A stretch of 35,964 nucleotides of DNA from Neisseria shayeganii 871 (GTDB taxonomy: Bacteria > Pseudomonadota > Gammaproteobacteria > Burkholderiales > Neisseriaceae). The notes beneath the pieces were generated by a model. That model was not told the origin of the DNA. It made no database searches and was given only the letters and a program-made list of their open reading frames with translations. The position numbers were made by a program, and so were the translations under genes. The DNA lies in the NCBI RefSeq assembly GCF_000226875.1, contig NZ_JH164926.1:1708823-1744786 (forward strand), in the 5' to 3' direction. Below, piece after piece: positions 23,604 to 31,075 of this stretch. Every line of letters starts with the position of its first letter. Position 1 is the stretch's first letter.

Positions 23604-24259
23604 GCTTTGCCCTCCTCTGCCTGGCCGTCTGAATCTGTTTCAGGCTGTGCGGGCTTATGCACCACAGCTTCCATTTTCACCATACGCATACGGCCTTCTT
23701 TGGCATTCACTTTCACTTGATCGGCAGGATTAATATATTTGGGGTTAACCGTTTTGCGGTGTACCAACGCAATCGCTGCCACCATGCCCAGCACCAACAG
23801 CACCGCAGCCAATTCGAACGGCAGCAAATAAGTGGTGTAAATTTGGCTGCCCAAATCGCGCACGTTGCTGTAATCGGCGGGAATATCTTTCATGGGGCCG
23901 AAGGCGGCCAAATTGGTATCAGGCGCAACCAAAATCAAAATAAGCGCCACCGCCATCAACACGCCTACGGTAAATGCCACCGGAGCATTGCGCCAAAAGC
24001 CCGCACGCATTTCTTCGATGTCGATGTTCAACATCATCACCACAAACAGGAACAGCACCATTACTGCACCCACATACACCACCACCAAGGTAATGCCCAA
24101 AAATTCGGCCTGCATCAGCATCCACATCATTGCCGACATACAGAAAGTGAGCACCAAATACAAAGAAGCGTGCACAGGGTTTTTGGCCGTAACGGTTTTT
24201 ACCGCACCGAATAGGATAATGGCCGCCAATATGTAGAACATAATCAGAGAAAAAGTCAT
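23600..24259 (-). CDS. nuoJ: NADH-quinone oxidoreductase subunit J
   Basis: A 219-residue subunit with five transmembrane helices of the complex I membrane arm. The N-terminal part (MTFSLIMFYILAAIILFGAVKTVTAKNPVHASLYLVLTF layout) and VVVYVGAVMVLFLFVVMMLNI with the pi-bulge helix are conserved. The C-terminal 45 residues are hydrophilic and variable. TGGCCGTCTGAA at 23622-23633, which contains the ten-base core of Neisseria-type DUS, encodes part of that tail. It overlaps nuoK by four bases. Confidence 0.96.
   Translation of the reverse strand: MTFSLIMFYILAAIILFGAVKTVTAKNPVHASLYLVLTFCMSAMMWMLMQAEFLGITLVVVYVGAVMVLFLFVVMMLNIDIEEMRAGFWRNAPVAFTVGVLMAVALILILVAPDTNLAAFGPMKDIPADYSNVRDLGSQIYTTYLLPFELAAVLLVLGMVAAIALVHRKTVNPKYINPADQVKVNAKEGRMRMVKMEAVVHKPAQPETDSDGQAEEGKA
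23622..23633 (+). repeat. Neisseria-type DUS core at the nuoJ 3' end
   Basis: TGGCCGTCTGAA matches AGGCCGTCTGAA (AG-DUS) at 11 of 12 positions and has the full GCCGTCTGAA core. It is not the native dialect of this chromosome. Confidence 0.7.
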
Positions 24260-24271
24260 GGTTCTGTTCCT

Positions 24272-24751
24272 TTAGCGGTAGGGTGCATCGGCAGCTTTGC
24301 GTTTGGCGATTTCGGCTTCGTATTTGTCGCCAATCGCCAGCAGCATGGGTTTGGTGTAGTGCAAATCGCCGCGCTTCTCACCGTGGTATTCGAGAATATG
24401 GGTTTCCACAATGGCATCGGTCGGGCAGGCTTCTTCGCAAAAGCCGCAAAAAATGCACTTGGTCAAATCGATATCGTAACGGGTGGTACGGCGGCTGCCG
24501 TCTTCGCGTTGTTCACTTTCGATATTAATCGCCATTGCCGGGCAAACCGCCTCACACAGTTTGCAGGCAATGCAGCGCTCTTCCCCGTTCGGATAGCGAC
24601 GCTGGGCATGCAGGCCGCGAAAACGCACCGACTGCGGCGTTTTTTCTTCGGGGAACATAATCGTTTCTTTGCGGGCGAAAAAGTTTTTGAGCGTAACGCC
24701 CATGCCTTTTACCAATTCGCCGAGCAGGAAGGTTTTTACTAAATTAGCCAT
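24272..24751 (-). CDS. nuoI: NADH-quinone oxidoreductase subunit I
   Basis: The 159-residue 8Fe ferredoxin-like subunit of complex I carries clusters N6a and N6b. The two four-cysteine motifs are C60-C63-C66-C70 and C99-C102-C105-C109, each followed by Pro. An amphipathic N-terminal helix anchors it to the membrane arm. The start is ATG at 24751; nuoH ends 15 bases upstream. Confidence 0.97.
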   Translation of the reverse strand: MANLVKTFLLGELVKGMGVTLKNFFARKETIMFPEEKTPQSVRFRGLHAQRRYPNGEERCIACKLCEAVCPAMAINIESEQREDGSRRTTRYDIDLTKCIFCGFCEEACPTDAIVETHILEYHGEKRGDLHYTKPMLLAIGDKYEAEIAKRKAADAPYR

Positions 24752-24766
24752 AATTCACTCTCTCCC

Positions 24767-25816
24767 TTATTTCCACAAACTCAAGGGCGAAATCATCCAC
24801 AAGCCGAGCAATACGATGCACACAAAAGTTACCGGAATCAGCACTTTCCAGCCCAAACGCATAATTTGGTCGTAACGGTAGCGCGGGAAAGTGGCACGAA
24901 TCCACAAATAGCCGTAAAGGATAAAGGCCATTTTCAAGAACATCCAAAATGCGCTCGGCGTACCGATAATGCCCCAACTTTGCGGGAACGGAGACAGCCA
25001 ACCGCCTAAGAACATGATGGCGGTAAGCGCACCGATCAGAATCATGAAAATATATTCGGCAAGGAAGAACAGGGCAAATGCAAAGCCCGAATACTCCACA
25101 TGGAAACCGGCCACGATTTCCGACTCACCTTCGGCAACGTCGAACGGTGCACGGTTGGTTTCGGCTACGGCGGAAATCAGATACACGATGAATACGGGGA
25201 ACAAAGCAAACCAGTTCCAAGAGAAAATCGAACCGCCGGCAATGCCTTGGGCTTGGCTGGCAACAATTTCTTTGAAATTCATGCTGCCCGAAACCATTAC
25301 CACACATACCAATGCCGCACCCATGGCAATTTCGTAAGAAATGGTTTGGGCTGAAGAACGCATGGCACCTAAGAACGAATATTTGGAGTTGGAAGCCCAA
25401 CCCGCAATAATCACTCCATATACGGACAGAGAGGTAATCATCAGAATATACAGCAAACCCGCATCCACATTGGTCAACAGCCATTCATCGGAAAAAGGAA
25501 TAACCGCCCAAGCTGCAAACGCAGGCATCAGCGACATCATCGGGCCGATATAGAACAAAGCTTTGTTTGACAATTTCGGACGGGTAACTTCTTTAAACAG
25601 AAGCTTCAACACGTCGGCAAACGGCTGGATCAAACCAAACGGGCCGGTTACGTTCGGACCCACACGGAGCTGCATGTAGCCGATAACCTTACGTTCGAAG
25701 TAGGTAAGGTAAGCCACCGTCAAAATTAACGGGATCAAGATAATCACGATTTTCAGCACAATCGAAACGATTAAGCCGATTTCATTACCCAACAAGGCTT
25801 GGAACCATTCCTGCAT
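24767..25816 (-). CDS. nuoH: NADH-quinone oxidoreductase subunit H
   Basis: A 349-residue membrane subunit with about eight transmembrane helices; it links the peripheral and membrane arms and forms much of the quinone chamber. Conserved segments include YFERKVIGYMQLRVGPNVTGPFGLIQPFADVLKL-type sequence, AEGESEIVAGFHVEYSGFAFALFFLAEY and WIRATFPRYRYDQIMRLGWK. It starts two bases after the nuoG stop. Confidence 0.97.
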   Translation of the reverse strand: MQEWFQALLGNEIGLIVSIVLKIVIILIPLILTVAYLTYFERKVIGYMQLRVGPNVTGPFGLIQPFADVLKLLFKEVTRPKLSNKALFYIGPMMSLMPAFAAWAVIPFSDEWLLTNVDAGLLYILMITSLSVYGVIIAGWASNSKYSFLGAMRSSAQTISYEIAMGAALVCVVMVSGSMNFKEIVASQAQGIAGGSIFSWNWFALFPVFIVYLISAVAETNRAPFDVAEGESEIVAGFHVEYSGFAFALFFLAEYIFMILIGALTAIMFLGGWLSPFPQSWGIIGTPSAFWMFLKMAFILYGYLWIRATFPRYRYDQIMRLGWKVLIPVTFVCIVLLGLWMISPLSLWK

Positions 25817-25818
25817 GA

Positions 25819-28077
25819 TTACCCCCGTGCCAGTTCAATAGTATTCATCAACGCACCCAACGCAGCATTTTCAGTATGCAGCGGTAGATGCACTACATTT
25901 TCGGGCAAGCCGGCATCGGCAACCACATTCACGCTCACATACCCATTACCCTGCCCTGCCTGTACAGCCATACCATCTTGCAGACCAAATGCAGACAAGG
26001 TATTCGGGTGCATGCGGGCGGCAGGCACTTGAGCATGGGAAGTCGCTTGTAGCGGAGCGGAGCGGCGCACGATAGCATCGGTATGATAAATACCCACACC
26101 ACCCACGCGCACAAGACCTGAGGCCGTCTGAGCGGCTTCACCTTGCCAAGCGCTTTGGTTATTCAACTTCTCAAGCAAGGTTTCTTTATTGACTGCTGCT
26201 TTCAAAACCTGCTCGCTGCTGTCAAACTCAAAGCCTTCCAGCTCGAACACATTGCCCAACACACGCAGCACTTTCCACAAGGGGCGTGAATCGGCAAAGC
26301 CTTTTACCACGCCGTGGAACGATTGCAGACGGCCTTCCATGCTGATGAAGCTACCTGAAGTTTCAGTAAACGGCGCAATAGGCAACATCACATCGCACAC
26401 TTCACGCAGAGTTTCGCTTTCAAACGGGGTAAACGCCATCACACTTTGGGCTTGCTTCAATGCAGCCACTGCTTTACCGCCGTTTGCCACATCGATTTCA
26501 GGCTCTACATTCAACAGCAATACGGCTTTTTTCGATTGCACCAACATTTCTTGAATGCTGTTACCGCTGTTTACGCCTAAGATATCTGCACCGACGCTGT
26601 TTGCAGCTTGCGGCAGAATACCCAAAACCGCACCGGTAGCCGCAGCCAATTCCTGAGCGGCAGCATAAATCGCCGCATAATCAGGGTGGTTTTGCACTTC
26701 GGCACCCAACACAATCGCAGCTTTCTCAGCATTTTTCAGGCTGGCAGCTACACCTTGTTCCAAATCCTGTGCCAAGTTTTTCAGACGGCCTGCCCATTCA
26801 TAAGGATGCACAGCTTCTTGCGCCAGCAACGGCATATGCAGCTCTTCTTTGCTGCTGGCAATGATGCTCAGTGCCATATAAGACTTAGCGGCGCGGCGCA
26901 AACGGGCAGTCAACAACGGCTGCTCTTTGCGCAGGTTAGCACCCACAACCAACACAGCATCACTATTACCTAAATCTTCAATGCTTTGACCCAGCCATTG
27001 CGCGCCTTTCAGGCTACCTGAAAGACGGTTGTCTTGCTGTTGCAGGCGGGTATCGAAATGTTTGATGCCCAAGCCGTTAGCCAGTTTTTTCGCCAGATAT
27101 AGCTCTTCTACGGTATTCATCGGATTTGCCCAAATACCGATTTGCTCTTTGCCGTCTTCTTTGGCGATGCAGTCTAAAGTTTTGCGCACATATTCCAGCG
27201 CAGTTTGCCAATCCACTTCATGCCATTCGCCGCCATGCTTGATTTTCGGCGTTTTCAGACGGCTTTCGTGATACAGACCTTCATAGGCGAAACGGTCGCG
27301 GTCGGAAATCCAACATTCGTTAACGGCTTCGTTTTCCAACGGCAACACACGACGCACGGTATGGTCTTTGGTTTGCACGATTAAATTGCTGCCCAAAGCA
27401 TCATGCGCAGAAATGGTTTTACGGCGGCTCAATTCCCAAGAACGGGCGTCGTAGCGGAATGGTTTGCTGGTTAACGCACCTACCGGGCACAAATCAATCA
27501 CGTTGCCAGACAACTCGGTTTCCACCGCTTTGCCGATAAACGGCATGATTTCGGAAAACTCGCCACGGTTTGCCATGGCAATTTCCTGCATACCGGCGAT
27601 TTCTTCGGTAAAACGCACACAGCGGGTACAGTGGATACAGCGGCTCATTTCTTCCGCAGACACCAACGGCCCCATGTCTTTGCCGACAACGGAGCGCTTC
27701 TCTTCTTGATAGCGGCTGGACGACTTGCCGTAACCCACGGCCAAATCCTGAAGCTGGCACTCACCACCCTGGTCGCAAATCGGGCAATCCAACGGGTGAT
27801 TGATGAGCAGAAACTCCATCACACCCTCTTGCGCTTGTTTCGCCTTTGCAGAATTTGTGTGCACTACCATACCGTCCGTTACCGGCGTAGCGCAGGCAGG
27901 CAGCGGTTTGGGCGCTTTCTCCACCTCTACCAAGCACATGCGGCAGTTGGCAGCAATAGACAATTTTTTGTGGTAGCAGAAATGCGGGATATAAGTGCCA
28001 AGCTCGTGCGCCGCTTCCATCACGGTTGCGCCCTGCTTGACTGCAATCTGTTTACCGTCGATTTCAATTTGTAACAT
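25819..28077 (-). CDS. nuoG: NADH-quinone oxidoreductase subunit G
   Basis: The 752-residue large iron-sulfur subunit of the peripheral arm. The N-terminus binds a 2Fe-2S cluster (Cys34, 45, 48, 62) and 4Fe-4S clusters with ligands His94/Cys98/Cys101/Cys107 and Cys147/150/153 plus a later Cys. The rest is a molybdopterin-oxidoreductase-like domain without visible cofactor role. It contains one exact native DUS (27011-27022), one variant (AAGCTACCTGAA, 26350-26361) and two Neisseria-type near matches (26121-26132, 27254-27265), so it is mixed in dialect. Sampled GC is low (about 42%). Confidence 0.97.
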   Translation of the reverse strand: MLQIEIDGKQIAVKQGATVMEAAHELGTYIPHFCYHKKLSIAANCRMCLVEVEKAPKPLPACATPVTDGMVVHTNSAKAKQAQEGVMEFLLINHPLDCPICDQGGECQLQDLAVGYGKSSSRYQEEKRSVVGKDMGPLVSAEEMSRCIHCTRCVRFTEEIAGMQEIAMANRGEFSEIMPFIGKAVETELSGNVIDLCPVGALTSKPFRYDARSWELSRRKTISAHDALGSNLIVQTKDHTVRRVLPLENEAVNECWISDRDRFAYEGLYHESRLKTPKIKHGGEWHEVDWQTALEYVRKTLDCIAKEDGKEQIGIWANPMNTVEELYLAKKLANGLGIKHFDTRLQQQDNRLSGSLKGAQWLGQSIEDLGNSDAVLVVGANLRKEQPLLTARLRRAAKSYMALSIIASSKEELHMPLLAQEAVHPYEWAGRLKNLAQDLEQGVAASLKNAEKAAIVLGAEVQNHPDYAAIYAAAQELAAATGAVLGILPQAANSVGADILGVNSGNSIQEMLVQSKKAVLLLNVEPEIDVANGGKAVAALKQAQSVMAFTPFESETLREVCDVMLPIAPFTETSGSFISMEGRLQSFHGVVKGFADSRPLWKVLRVLGNVFELEGFEFDSSEQVLKAAVNKETLLEKLNNQSAWQGEAAQTASGLVRVGGVGIYHTDAIVRRSAPLQATSHAQVPAARMHPNTLSAFGLQDGMAVQAGQGNGYVSVNVVADAGLPENVVHLPLHTENAALGALMNTIELARG
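27011..27022 (+). repeat. Intragenic native DUS in nuoG
   Basis: Exact AGGCTACCTGAA, one of only two exact native copies found between 19.5 and 35.7 kb. Confidence 0.85.
27254..27265 (-). repeat. Neisseria-type DUS near match in nuoG
   Basis: TTCAGACGGCTT has the full ten-base core of AG-DUS/AT-DUS in reverse. A second near match, AGGCCGTCTGAG, lies at 26121-26132. Confidence 0.6.
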
Positions 28078-28137
28078 GGTTAATGTTCCTAGTTACGGAT
28101 CTATAAATTCAGATAAAGCCTTTTATCATCTAGGCCT

Positions 28138-28180
28138 TTTTCAGACAGGCATCATTGAAGTAACTATGCCTGTCTGAAAA
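28138..28180. repeat. Inverted pair of TG-wadDUS-like sequences between nuoF and nuoG
   Basis: TTCAGACAGGCA (28140-28151) and TGCCTGTCTGAA (28167-28178) form a perfect 15-bp stem with flanking bases around a 13-base loop. The 12-mer equals, as I recall, the TG-wadDUS dialect. The T tract is on the plus-strand side only, so for nuo mRNA it is more likely a processing or attenuation hairpin than a terminator. Confidence 0.75.
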
Positions 28181-28190
28181 TATTTTTTAA

Positions 28191-29486
28191 TTAACACCAC
28201 TTATGCTCTTTAGCCGGTTTGCCATGCTCGATATAGTGTTCAAATTCATGGCGGAAATGCTTGGTAAAGCTGCGCACGGGGAACACAGCGGCATCGGCCA
28301 AAGCGCAAATGGTGCGGCCGGCCATGTTGTTGCCGACTGAATCCAGCAAGTCCAAATCTTCAGGGCGGCCTTTACCTTCGGCAATGCGGTGCACCACGCG
28401 GTACAGCCAGCCGGTACCCTCGCGGCAGGGAGTGCATTGGCCGCAGGATTCTTCGTGGTAGAAGTAGCTCAAGCGTTCGAGGGCTTTTACCATGCACACG
28501 TCTTCGTCCATCACTATGATGGCACCAGAACCCAACATAGAGCCTGCTTTGGCGATGGAATCGTAATCCATGTTCAAGGTCATCATTACTTCGCCGGGCA
28601 GTACGGGCGCAGACGAACCGCCGGGAATCACGGCTTTCAGTTTTTTGCCGTCTTTCATGCCGCCGGCCATTTCCAGCAGTTTGGCAAACGGCGTACCCAA
28701 CGGCACTTCGTAGTTGCCGGGGCGTTCAACGTGGCCGGAAATGGAAAACAGCTTGGTGCCGCCAGCGTTTTCGATGCCTTTGTCGGCAAAGGTTTGTCCG
28801 CCGTCACGGATAATGAACGGCACCGAAGCAAAGGTTTCGGTGTTGTTGATGGTGGTGGGTTTTCCGTACAGGCCGTATGAAGCGGGGAAAGGCGGTTTGA
28901 AGCGCGGTTGACCTTTCTTGCCTTCGAGCGATTCCAGCAAAGCGGTTTCTTCACCGCAGATATATGCGCCGTAACCGTGGGCGGCAAACAGCTCGAAACT
29001 GAAATCCGTTCCCATGATGTTTTTACCCAAGAAACCGGCTTGGCGGGCTTCGGCTAAAGCTTCTTCAAAACGCTGGTAACCTTCGAAGATTTCGCCGTGG
29101 ATATAGTTATAGCCTGCTTCCGCACCCATGGCGTATCCGGCAATAATCATGCCTTCAATCAACGCATGGGGGTTGAAGTTGATGATATCGCGGTCTTTGA
29201 ATGTGCCGGGTTCGCCTTCGTCGGTGTTGCAGACGACGTATTTCGCACCGGGGAAGGAACGGGGCATAAAGCTCCATTTCAAACCGGTGGGGAAGCCCGC
29301 ACCGCCACGGCCGCGCAAGCCCGAAGTTTTGACTTCGGCAATCACGTCGTCTTGCGACATGTTTTCAGTCAGAATTTTACGCAGCGCTTGGTAGCCACCG
29401 CGCGCTTGGTATGCTTCCAAGTGCCAACAGTCGGGATTGCGGGTATCGACGTTTTCAAAAATCACGCCTGATTGGAAAATAGCCAT
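28191..29486 (-). CDS. nuoF: NADH-quinone oxidoreductase subunit F
   Basis: The 431-residue subunit binds NADH, FMN and the N3 4Fe-4S cluster and is the electron entry point of complex I. It has GRGGAGFPTG (residues 59-68) for FMN/NADH, the SLBB-type middle domain and cluster ligands Cys348, 351, 354 and 394 (SCGQCTPCREGT and RTICALAD). Start ATG at 29486. Upstream, nuoE is separated by two inserted small genes; downstream a 113-base gap with a DUS hairpin precedes nuoG. Confidence 0.97.
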   Translation of the reverse strand: MAIFQSGVIFENVDTRNPDCWHLEAYQARGGYQALRKILTENMSQDDVIAEVKTSGLRGRGGAGFPTGLKWSFMPRSFPGAKYVVCNTDEGEPGTFKDRDIINFNPHALIEGMIIAGYAMGAEAGYNYIHGEIFEGYQRFEEALAEARQAGFLGKNIMGTDFSFELFAAHGYGAYICGEETALLESLEGKKGQPRFKPPFPASYGLYGKPTTINNTETFASVPFIIRDGGQTFADKGIENAGGTKLFSISGHVERPGNYEVPLGTPFAKLLEMAGGMKDGKKLKAVIPGGSSAPVLPGEVMMTLNMDYDSIAKAGSMLGSGAIIVMDEDVCMVKALERLSYFYHEESCGQCTPCREGTGWLYRVVHRIAEGKGRPEDLDLLDSVGNNMAGRTICALADAAVFPVRSFTKHFRHEFEHYIEHGKPAKEHKWC

Positions 29487-29573
29487 TTGCTTAGCCCTAA
29501 TCGGTTAATCTTCTTCAATCTTTTGTTTTTCCGCCCAACCGCCTGATGCGGTTATGCGCTGATATTTTTTACA

Positions 29574-29602
29574 TGCCTGTCTGAAGGGTTTTCAGACGGC
29601 CT
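29574..29602. repeat. Mixed-dialect DUS pair after the cupin gene
   Basis: TGCCTGTCTGAA (29574-29585, TG-wadDUS) faces TTCAGACGGCCT (29591-29602, inverse AG-DUS). They share the GTCTGAA/TTCAGAC stem around a five-base loop, so the hairpin is built from two different dialects. It starts directly after the cupin stop. Confidence 0.75.
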
Positions 29603-29605
29603 GTT

Positions 29606-29923
29606 CTACACACTGCCTTCTTTTTCCACCACCAAAATCCGTGCTTCGCCTTGCGGGTGGGCAACGTGTTCCGTACCGATGCCGGCAAAGAAAATATCGC
29701 CGGCCTGCAAACGCACCACTTGCTCCCGCCCGTGTTCGCGGTAGTGCATATCCACCGTGCCGCTCATCACGGCGAACACTTCTTCGCCATCGTTAATGTG
29801 CCATTTGTATGGCCGGTCGGTCCAATGCAGGCGCACGGTTGTGCCGTTCATATTGGCAATATCCAAAGCACCCCATGCGCGTTCGGCGGTAAATTCGGCA
29901 CTGCGGACAATTTGGTGGCCCAT
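29606..29923 (-). CDS. Small cupin-domain protein
   Basis: A 105-residue single-domain cupin. Motif 1 is WHINDGEEVFAVMSG (His42, Glu47/48) and motif 2 LQAGDIFFAGIGTEHVAHP, giving the metal-site histidines and glutamate of the double-stranded beta-helix. The function is unknown; such proteins may bind metal and small ligands or isomerise sugars. AAAGGAAAA lies upstream of the ATG at 29923. It is inserted between nuoE and nuoF on the same strand and bordered on both sides by DUS hairpins of foreign dialect, so it looks like a cassette acquired with or into the operon. Confidence 0.85.
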   Translation of the reverse strand: MGHQIVRSAEFTAERAWGALDIANMNGTTVRLHWTDRPYKWHINDGEEVFAVMSGTVDMHYREHGREQVVRLQAGDIFFAGIGTEHVAHPQGEARILVVEKEGSV

Positions 29924-29971
29924 GCGTTTTCCTTTGGTTTGTGTATTGGCATGGCTGCCATACGGTTTGGG

Positions 29972-30016
29972 TTTTCAGACGGCCTTTCAGGTAGCCTTAT
30001 TGAGGCCGTCTGAAAA
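29972..30016. repeat. Composite DUS: AG-DUS hairpin with native DUS in its loop
   Basis: TTCAGACGGCCT (29974-29985) and AGGCCGTCTGAA (30003-30014) with flanking TT/AA form a perfect 14-bp inverted repeat of the AG-DUS dialect. The 17-base loop is exactly one inverse native DUS, TTCAGGTAGCCT (29986-29997), plus TATTG. Confidence 0.85.
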
Positions 30017-30077
30017 GGGATTTTTTAAAGTGTTTAAAATGCTTCGCCGTATCGGATTCAAACGCCTTTAAGGTTTT

Positions 30078-30152
30078 GTAGGTCGGATTCTTGAATCCGA
30101 CATTTTTCCGAGTTGCAACCTTGCTAACGTCGGATTCAAGAATCCGACCTAC
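30078..30152. repeat. Pair of inverted 24-bp palindromic repeats (REP/MITE-like)
   Basis: The 24-mer at 30078-30101 is perfectly inverted at 30129-30152, with 27 bases between. Each copy contains its own near-palindrome (GTCGGATTC, two bases, GAATCCGAC) and an outer GTAG/CTAC. The element lies immediately downstream of the GFA-type gene and could form one long or two short hairpins. Similar sequences are, from memory, dispersed in neisserial genomes. Confidence 0.8.
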
Positions 30153-30165
30153 GACCTGCTGCCCG

Positions 30166-30561
30166 TTATTTCTCCGCGCCAATCATGGCTAAAAACTCAT
30201 GCTCGGTCAGTTTCGGCGTATCGTTGGCCAAATCGTAATACGGTGCTTTGCAGTCGATAAAAATTTGGCTTTCCAGCTCAAAATCGGCGTTATCGGCAAA
30301 TAATCCCGCATTGATGTAATAATCGTCGCCCACCTGCACAAACAGGTGCGTGCCGCATTGTTTGCAGAAACAGCGTTCCGCCCATTCGGACGAGCGGTAG
30401 CGGCCTATATGTTCGCTGCCACTGATTTCAGGTTTTTTGGCCGTCAAGGTAAAACTTGCCCCACTACCCCAAGTTCGGCATTTGCTGCAATGGCAGGCAT
30501 GCAGCTTGCGCTCAGCTTCGACTTTCAGCGATACGGTACCGCACAGGCATTTTGCTTCCAT
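30166..30561 (-). CDS. GFA/CENP-V-type zinc-binding protein
   Basis: A 131-residue protein of the Gfa-like family (named after glutathione-dependent formaldehyde-activating enzyme). The metal-binding pattern is complete: CLCG (Cys5, Cys7), CHCSKC (Cys23, 25, 28) and CFCKQCGTHL (Cys64, 66, 69). Biochemical function of most members is unproven, and a role in formaldehyde detoxification is only a possibility. The ATG at 30561 is preceded by AAGGA; the longer frame upstream reads through DUS DNA. It sits between nuoE and the cupin gene on the same strand. Confidence 0.87.
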   Translation of the reverse strand: MEAKCLCGTVSLKVEAERKLHACHCSKCRTWGSGASFTLTAKKPEISGSEHIGRYRSSEWAERCFCKQCGTHLFVQVGDDYYINAGLFADNADFELESQIFIDCKAPYYDLANDTPKLTEHEFLAMIGAEK

Positions 30562-30577
30562 TTCTGCTTCCTTTCTT

Positions 30578-30601
30578 TTCAGACGACCTTTCAGGTAGCC
30601 C
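30578..30601 (-). repeat. Back-to-back AG-mucDUS and native DUS variant
   Basis: TTCAGACGACCT (30578-30589), inverse of AGGTCGTCTGAA, is followed without a gap by TTCAGGTAGCCC (30590-30601), one base from the inverse native DUS. It lies between the nuoE stop and the GFA-type gene start. Confidence 0.8.
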
Positions 30602-31075
30602 TTACTGCAATTCCGCCAATTTTTTCTCAATCGCTTCTTCGGTCATAAAGCTGCACATTTTGTGGTTGTTCACCAGCATCACGGGGGCATCGCCGCATGC
30701 GCCCATGCACTCGCCTTCCATTAAGGTATAGAGGCCGTCTGAAGTGGTTTCGCCAAAGCCGATGCCGAGTTTCTGTTTCAGGTATTCGGCGGCATTCACT
30801 CCGCCGCGCAGGGCGCAAGGCAGGTTGGTGCAGACGGTCAGCTTGTATTTGCCTACCGGATGCAGGTCGTACATATTGTAGAAAGTCGCCACTTCGTAGG
30901 CTGCTGCAGGTGCAATGCCGATATAGTTGGCCACAAATTCTATGGTTTCCGGCGCAAGCCAGCCTTTTTCAACTTGGGCGATACGCAGCGCGGCCATGAT
31001 GGCGGAACGGCGTTGGTCGGCCGGATATTTAGCCAGCTCGACATCAATTTGTTTTAAAGATTCAGCGGATAACAT
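30602..31075 (-). CDS. nuoE: NADH-quinone oxidoreductase subunit E
   Basis: The 157-residue thioredoxin-like subunit carries the N1a 2Fe-2S cluster on Cys82, Cys87, Cys123 and Cys127 (CTNLPC and GECMGAC). It partners NuoF in the NADH dehydrogenase module. Its ATG overlaps the nuoD stop by one base (TAATG). An exact AG-DUS (AGGCCGTCTGAA, 30732-30743) is embedded in the coding sequence. nuoE and nuoF, normally adjacent, are here separated by about 1.1 kb of inserted DNA. Confidence 0.96.
   Translation of the reverse strand: MLSAESLKQIDVELAKYPADQRRSAIMAALRIAQVEKGWLAPETIEFVANYIGIAPAAAYEVATFYNMYDLHPVGKYKLTVCTNLPCALRGGVNAAEYLKQKLGIGFGETTSDGLYTLMEGECMGACGDAPVMLVNNHKMCSFMTEEAIEKKLAELQ
30732..30743 (+). 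repeat. Intragenic AG-DUS in nuoE
   Basis: Exact AGGCCGTCTGAA, a Neisseria dialect foreign to the bulk of this chromosome. A ten-base core (GCCGTCTGAA, 31222-31231) also lies in nuoD. Confidence 0.8.

Noticed and set aside
30078..30152. CRISPR repeats
   Set aside because: Only two copies, in inverted rather than direct orientation, with one short spacer; no cas genes. No CRISPR array was seen anywhere in the window.
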